Shown here: positions 59,975 through 64,000 of the stretch, piece after piece
Numbering within the stretch: the stretch's first letter is position 1
Layout: every line of letters starts with the position of its first letter
From: Pseudoalteromonas caenipelagi
GTDB taxonomy: Bacteria; Pseudomonadota; Gammaproteobacteria; Enterobacterales; Alteromonadaceae
NCBI RefSeq assembly: GCF_013140855.1
Contig: NZ_JABBPG010000003.1
Span: 186,001-250,000 of the forward strand
Reading direction: 5' to 3'
Length of the DNA stretch: 64,000 bases
Notes under the pieces: generated by a model
Seen by the model: only the letters and a program-made list of their open reading frames with translations
Databases searched by the model: none
Told to the model about the DNA's origin: nothing
Program-made: the position numbers and the translations under genes

Positions 59975-60120
59975 TTTACCTCCAATAAGAAAACAAAATA
60001 TGGTGCAAGTGGCAATTTTTTGCCCCGTCGCAAAGAACATGGCGACAAAAATAGCCGCTTTGTATTGAGTAATTTAGAGCCTAGAAATTTGGCTTTAATT
60101 TGAAATAGAGAGAAATAGTT

Positions 60121-61095
60121 ATGGCTTTATTTGTAAACACTAACGTCAGCGCGCTAAACGCTCAGCGTCAATTAACGAATTCAGGTAACGATTTAGATAC
60201 TTCATTTAAACGTCTATCTTCAGGTTTAAGAATCAATAGTGCGGCAGATGATGCGGCTGGTCTTCAAATTACTGACCGCTTGCAGTCGCAAATATTAGGT
60301 TTAGAGCAGGGTAACCGAAACGCGAACGATGGCATCTCTTTAGCCCAAACTGCTGAAGGTGCGATGGATGAAATGACGTCGATGTTTCAGCGTATTAGAA
60401 CTTTGGCACAGCAGGCGGCAAACGGCTCGAACACTGATGAAGACCGCCTTGCTTTGCAAGAAGAAGTGCGTCAGCTAGCAGCTGAAGTTAACCGTGTCGC
60501 AAGTGATACCACATTTGGTGGACAGAACCTACTTAATGGCTCGTACGCCGCGAATTTCCAAGTGGGTGCTGATGCAATACAAACGATTGGTTTCAGCATG
60601 AAATATGTTGGGGGCACCGCAGCAGTTAATGGCCTTTCTGCAAATAATGGTTTTACCTTGTCAGGCATCGCCGGTATTGCCAGTGCAGTAGGTAGTAAAG
60701 GTTTGACAACATTGGCTGCTGGTATTTCGGATATTTCAGGCGCTGCAATTGCAGCTACTGATGACTTTGCCACTAAATTTAGAGAAACCAGTATTAGTTT
60801 ATCTTCTCAAGCCAATGCCCAGTTTGTTTTTGCGGGTATGGATGCAATGATTGCCGTGGTAGATAAAAAACGTGCTGAACTCGGTGCGGTGCAAAACCGA
60901 TTCCAGTCGACAATTCGTAACCAAGCAAACGTGTCTGAAAACTTATCGTCTGCAAAATCGCGAATTAAGGATGCAGATTTCGCTTTAGAAACTGCAAAAT
61001 TGACTAAAAACCAGATTTTGCAACAAGCGAGTCAAACTATTTTAGGTCAAGCAAATCAAAGACCTCAAGCGGCACTGAGCTTACTTCAGGGCTAA
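60121..61095 (+). CDS. fliC: Flagellin 2
   Basis: The 324-residue flagellin has NTNVSALNAQRQL at the start and GQANQRPQAALSLLQG at the end. Its middle protein sequence equals the other two at nearly every position, but the codons differ widely, unlike the 1-3 pair. It is the only one of the three with a sigma-54 promoter, which recalls the essential FlaA flagellin of Vibrio. Confidence 0.94.
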   Translation: MALFVNTNVSALNAQRQLTNSGNDLDTSFKRLSSGLRINSAADDAAGLQITDRLQSQILGLEQGNRNANDGISLAQTAEGAMDEMTSMFQRIRTLAQQAANGSNTDEDRLALQEEVRQLAAEVNRVASDTTFGGQNLLNGSYAANFQVGADAIQTIGFSMKYVGGTAAVNGLSANNGFTLSGIAGIASAVGSKGLTTLAAGISDISGAAIAATDDFATKFRETSISLSSQANAQFVFAGMDAMIAVVDKKRAELGAVQNRFQSTIRNQANVSENLSSAKSRIKDADFALETAKLTKNQILQQASQTILGQANQRPQAALSLLQG

Positions 61096-61131
61096 TAGTT
61101 AAAAAAAATTAAAATTTTTTATAAATAAAGC

Positions 61132-61158
61132 TAAAGCTTTCGCTTTATCAGACGATAA
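61132..61158 (+). promoter_or_regulatory. Sigma-28 promoter for flagellin 3
   Basis: TAAAGCTT and GACGATAA are 11 bases apart, with an exact TAAAG and CGATAA core. Confidence 0.8.
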
Positions 61159-61201
61159 ACGAGTTAGAGAACTATAACTCTAGGACTCTAACCATGAGAG
61201 G

Positions 61202-61253
61202 TTACAGGGTAGGGGTATCCCGTAACCACTCACGATAAATGATAAAGCGGAGG
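61202..61253 (+). promoter_or_regulatory. Structured leader of flagellin 3
   Basis: A hairpin formed by TTACAGG and CCCGTAA ends shortly before ATGATAAAGCGGAGG, which carries the ribosome-binding site. The same arrangement is found without a gene after flagellin 1. GGA motifs here could be CsrA contacts, but that is inference. Confidence 0.5.
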
Positions 61254-61258
61254 CTATT

Positions 61259-62230
61259 ATGGCTATTTACGTTAATACTAATGTGAGTTCTTTGAACGCA
61301 CAGCGCCAGTTAGACAGATCTGGTAGTGCTTTGGATACTTCTTTCCAAAGATTATCTTCAGGTTTGCGAATCAACAGCGCAAAAGATGATGCTGCGGGTA
61401 TGCAGATCACAAACCGTTTGACCGGTCAGGTTAATGGTTTAAACCAGGGTAACCGAAATGCGAATGATGGTATCTCTCTTGCGCAAACTGCTGAAGGTGC
61501 ACTTGATGAGGTAACCTCAATGTTCCAACGCGTTCGTACGTTGGCACAACAAGCAGCAAACGGCTCTAACACAGATGAAGACCGTTTAGCGCTACAAGAA
61601 GAAATTCGTTCACTAGCGTCAGAAGTGAACCGTGTAGCTGAAGATACTACTTTTGGTGGTCAGAACTTGCTAGATGGTTCATATAAAGCAAGTTTCCAAA
61701 TTGGTGCTGATGCAGTACAAACCATTGGCTTTAGCATGAAAAATGTAGGTGGCACAGCCGCAACCAATGGTATCTCTGCTAATAATGGTTTTACTCTTTC
61801 AGGTATTGCCGGTATTGCCAGTGCGGTAGGTAGTAAAGGTCTAACAACACTAGCGGCGGGTGTATCTGATATTTCAGGCGCAGCGATTGCGGCTACTGAT
61901 GACTTTGCAACTAAATTCAGAGAAACCAGTATCAGTGTATCATCTCAGGCGAATGCACAATTCGTGCTTGCGGGTATGGATGCAATGATAGCTGTGGTTG
62001 ATAAAAAACGGGCCGAGCTTGGTGCGGTTCAAAACCGATTCCAATCAGCTATCCGTAACCAAGCAAATATCTCAGAGAACCTTGCAGCAGCGCGTTCTCG
62101 AATCCAAGATACTGACTTTGCAACAGAAACCGCAAGCTTAACTAAAATGCAGATCTTGCAACAGGCAAGTAGCTCTATCTTGAGTCAGGCTAATCAGCGT
62201 CCCCAAGTAGCGTTGTCATTACTAGGTTAA
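61259..62230 (+). CDS. fliC: Flagellin 3
   Basis: The 323-residue flagellin begins AIYVNTNVSSLNAQRQLDRSG and ends SQANQRPQVALSLLG. It is most like flagellin 1. A 109-base stretch at 61842-61950 is identical to flagellin 1 at the DNA level. It has a sigma-28 promoter. flaG follows 85 bases later. Confidence 0.95.
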   Translation: MAIYVNTNVSSLNAQRQLDRSGSALDTSFQRLSSGLRINSAKDDAAGMQITNRLTGQVNGLNQGNRNANDGISLAQTAEGALDEVTSMFQRVRTLAQQAANGSNTDEDRLALQEEIRSLASEVNRVAEDTTFGGQNLLDGSYKASFQIGADAVQTIGFSMKNVGGTAATNGISANNGFTLSGIAGIASAVGSKGLTTLAAGVSDISGAAIAATDDFATKFRETSISVSSQANAQFVLAGMDAMIAVVDKKRAELGAVQNRFQSAIRNQANISENLAAARSRIQDTDFATETASLTKMQILQQASSSILSQANQRPQVALSLLG

Positions 62231-62315
62231 GATGGTGATGCATTACGTTAGGCTCAGATGTTACACGTCTGAGTTTAACGTATGCTATATTTAAGGTAGT
62301 ATCTGGAGGTCTATT

Positions 62316-62726
62316 ATGAGCGATTTTGACGTTTCAAAAAGTAATGTCGGCATTTTGACGTCTGTCATTACAAAAGACAAAGATGCAAGTTCTGTAGAGT
62401 TTCAGCGCCCAGTGGAAGACACGGCTAAGCTGGCTAAGCAGCAGCAAGAGTCATCTGAAAATTTAGCACAGGAGCGCCAAGCGCTTTTGGATGATGTAAA
62501 GAAAAACTTAGATAAGTTAAATGAAGTACTGCCAATCACTTCAACTAACTTGTCATTTGAATTTGATGAGACAGGTAGTCCACCATTTATTCGCGTAATT
62601 GATCGCGGGAATGATGAGGTTATTCGCGAGATCCCATCAGAAGAGTTTCGTGAAGTAGCTAAAGCTTTAGATGAATTTGCCGATAAATTGGCTAATAAGG
62701 GCTTTTTATTTAATGAAACAGCTTAA
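62316..62726 (+). CDS. flaG: FlaG family protein
   Basis: FlaG proteins influence filament length in polar flagella. The C-terminal half has the family pattern: LSFEFDETGSPPFIRVIDRG then EVIREIPSEEF, given here in pieces. The N-terminal half is polar and helical. The length is 136 residues. It lies between the last flagellin and fliD, as in Vibrio and Pseudomonas. TGGAGG precedes the ATG. Confidence 0.92.
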   Translation: MSDFDVSKSNVGILTSVITKDKDASSVEFQRPVEDTAKLAKQQQESSENLAQERQALLDDVKKNLDKLNEVLPITSTNLSFEFDETGSPPFIRVIDRGNDEVIREIPSEEFREVAKALDEFADKLANKGFLFNETA

Positions 62727-62751
62727 TTTGCAGTAAGTTTGGAGGTAACTC

Positions 62752-64000
62752 ATGCCATTAATCACTCAAGCGGGTATAGGTTCAGGTTTAGACCTTGAAG
62801 CAATTATTCAAGCGTCGGTACAGGCCGAAAGTGCACCTAAGCTCCAAGCTTTCCAGAGAAGGCAGGACTCATTAAAGGTTGAGTTATCAGCGATTGGAGA
62901 AGTCAAATCTGCAATTTCTAAACTTAAAGATACCATTGAAAAGTTAGCAGATCCTGAAAACTTTGGTAAGCGAGTCGCCAATATAAAGCAACCCACATCT
63001 GGTGATATTATCAGTGTTACACCTACCAGTGATATTTCTGTAGGTGAATTTGATATTGCGGTAACTCAATTGGCTAAAGGCAGTCGATTAAACTCTACCG
63101 ATGGTGCATTTAGTGCTACAACGGATGTGGTTACAGCGTCTGGGGGAACACTCACTTTCGATGCTGGCGCGGGTAATAATTTTACCTTAACGCTCGGTGC
63201 GGGAGCAACGCTCGCGGAGTTGCGTGATGCAATTAATAGCTCAGAAACGAACTTTGGTGTGACAGCTAATATCGTAAATACAGGTGATCCACTCGTTGGC
63301 TCAAAACTCGTATTAACGTCAAACGTATCAGGTAACGGCAATGGGCTAACAGTAACCTCTGATACTGCAGAGTTAGATTCAGTGAGTACTTCGCCATTTG
63401 CGGGCGGCACAGCTGGAATGACCGAAACACAAGCAGCACAAGATGCAATTATTACCGTTGACGGTTTAACGGTAAATAGTAGCACCAATACGTTTAAAGA
63501 TGCTGTGCAAGACATGACGATTAAAGCGCTGAAAGAGAGTGAAGATGACGGCACTGGCAACCCAGAAACCGCGACATTAAATGTTGAGTACGACAGAGAG
63601 TCGGTAACTAAACTAGTTGACCAACTCGTGGAAACGTACAATAACTTAATCGGCAATATTGGTTTTCAAACTCGTATTGGCAAGCCATTAAACGGTGATG
63701 CAACAATGCGTGGTTTACGTGATCAGTTAATTAATACGCTTGGTCGAGAAATAACCGGTGCGGGGCCATTCAAATCAATCTTTGATATTGGTTTGACCGT
63801 AGATAATGATGGTTATCTAGAAAAGTCTTCGTTGGTTCGCAGCCTAAATGAAGCGATGGATGAAAATTTTGATGATATTGGCAAGGCTTTTGCAGGAGAT
63901 AATGGTGTAGCCAAAGATTTAGATGCATTACTTGCTAACTATATTGATTCAGGTGGTATTGTTAAACAACGTGAAACTACCTTGAATGGTCAATTAGATG
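62752..64000 (+). CDS. fliD: FliD, filament cap protein, cut by the window end
   Basis: FliD forms the cap under which flagellin polymerises. The start has the typical ITQAGIGSGLDLEAIIQASV, followed by a helical N-terminal segment with EIGEVKSAISKLKD-like sequence and a beta-rich middle with a TVDGLTVNSSTNTFKDAV stretch. The frame is open from the ATG (with TTGGAGG upstream) to the last base, 416 codons, without its C-terminal helix. It is the right-hand partial gene of the window. Confidence 0.94.
   Translation, partial: MPLITQAGIGSGLDLEAIIQASVQAESAPKLQAFQRRQDSLKVELSAIGEVKSAISKLKDTIEKLADPENFGKRVANIKQPTSGDIISVTPTSDISVGEFDIAVTQLAKGSRLNSTDGAFSATTDVVTASGGTLTFDAGAGNNFTLTLGAGATLAELRDAINSSETNFGVTANIVNTGDPLVGSKLVLTSNVSGNGNGLTVTSDTAELDSVSTSPFAGGTAGMTETQAAQDAIITVDGLTVNSSTNTFKDAVQDMTIKALKESEDDGTGNPETATLNVEYDRESVTKLVDQLVETYNNLIGNIGFQTRIGKPLNGDATMRGLRDQLINTLGREITGAGPFKSIFDIGLTVDNDGYLEKSSLVRSLNEAMDENFDDIGKAFAGDNGVAKDLDALLANYIDSGGIVKQRETTLNGQLD

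Larger units (their letters stand above)
59719..60120. other. 402-base spacer between flagellins 1 and 2
   Basis: No gene is visible. In order it holds a relic flagellin leader, a perfect 12-base inverted repeat, a strong terminator and a sigma-54 promoter, listed separately. Hairpins GGCAA-TTTT-TTGCC (60011-60024) and GTCGC/GCGAC (60027-60046) lie in the flagellin 2 leader. Confidence 0.6.

Noticed and set aside
60011..60024. A second sigma-54-like sequence before flagellin 2 (GGCAATTTTTTGCC)
   Set aside because: The GG and GC pairs are nine bases apart instead of ten, and the sequence is better explained as a short hairpin.
62253..62273. CTCAGA/TCTGAG hairpin after flagellin 3 as a terminator
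   Set aside because: The stem is only six bases and no T tract follows, so it is too weak to call.
63066..63656. A 196-codon open frame on the minus strand
   Set aside because: It lies wholly inside fliD, is very rich in Val and Ser as expected for the complement of fliD codons, and has no ribosome site.

Overview
The window looks like chromosomal DNA of a marine gammaproteobacterium of the Alteromonadales, most like Pseudoalteromonas. I infer this from gene order and protein character. It is moderately AT-rich, has the conserved gammaproteobacterial housekeeping blocks and carries a Vibrio/Shewanella-type polar flagellar locus with FlgO, FlgP and FlgT proteins. No rRNA, CRISPR array, insertion sequence or prophage is visible.

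Housekeeping, left part. Bases 1-8600 are the proteostasis block tig-clpP-clpX-lon-hupB-ppiD, with a heat-shock (sigma-32) type promoter before lon. On the minus strand, 8668-12387 is a compact GGDEF / TonB-receptor / YfiR-like (DUF4154) operon that should couple an outer-membrane or periplasmic signal to cyclic-di-GMP synthesis. barA (minus) then diverges from rlmD-relA-mazG-pyrG-eno, the same layout as in E. coli. After eno come an orphan 2OG-Fe(II) oxygenase, mutH (minus), a class-C-beta-lactamase-like lipoprotein, and the block rppH-ptsP-TauE/SafE-lgt-thyA-galU. The gene-free 607 bases before rppH hold a cluster of DnaA boxes. Their position matches E. coli DARS2, which lies between mutH and rppH (ygdP).

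Accessory surface locus, 33310-41568. An unusual chaperone-usher system has two DUF4402-type subunits, one PapD-like chaperone and one large usher. The usher ends in an SPOR-like segment. Two SPOR-like envelope proteins flank the set and share a Cys-x9-Cys signature with the usher tail. A sigma-28-like promoter precedes the first pilin. Three tandem FlgO-family lipoproteins follow, with a possible sigma-54 promoter. A tRNA-Arg(CCU) and a DUF1203 gene separate them from the flagellar genes.

Flagellar and chemotaxis locus, 42361 to the right edge. flgT diverges from flgP, and flgA, flgM and flgN lie on the minus strand. cheV-cheR and flgBCDEFGHIJKL follow on the plus strand, then three flagellin genes, flaG and the start of fliD, which the window cuts. 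Sigma-54 boxes (GG-N10-GC) precede flgB, flgF, flgJ and flagellin 2, and probably flgT, flgP and flgA. Sigma-28 boxes (TAAAG-N11-CGATAA type) precede flgM and flagellins 1 and 3. The flagellin array shows recent sequence exchange and a relic flagellin leader. The most novel candidate is the SPOR-linked, DUF4402-type chaperone-usher system with flagellar-type promoters.
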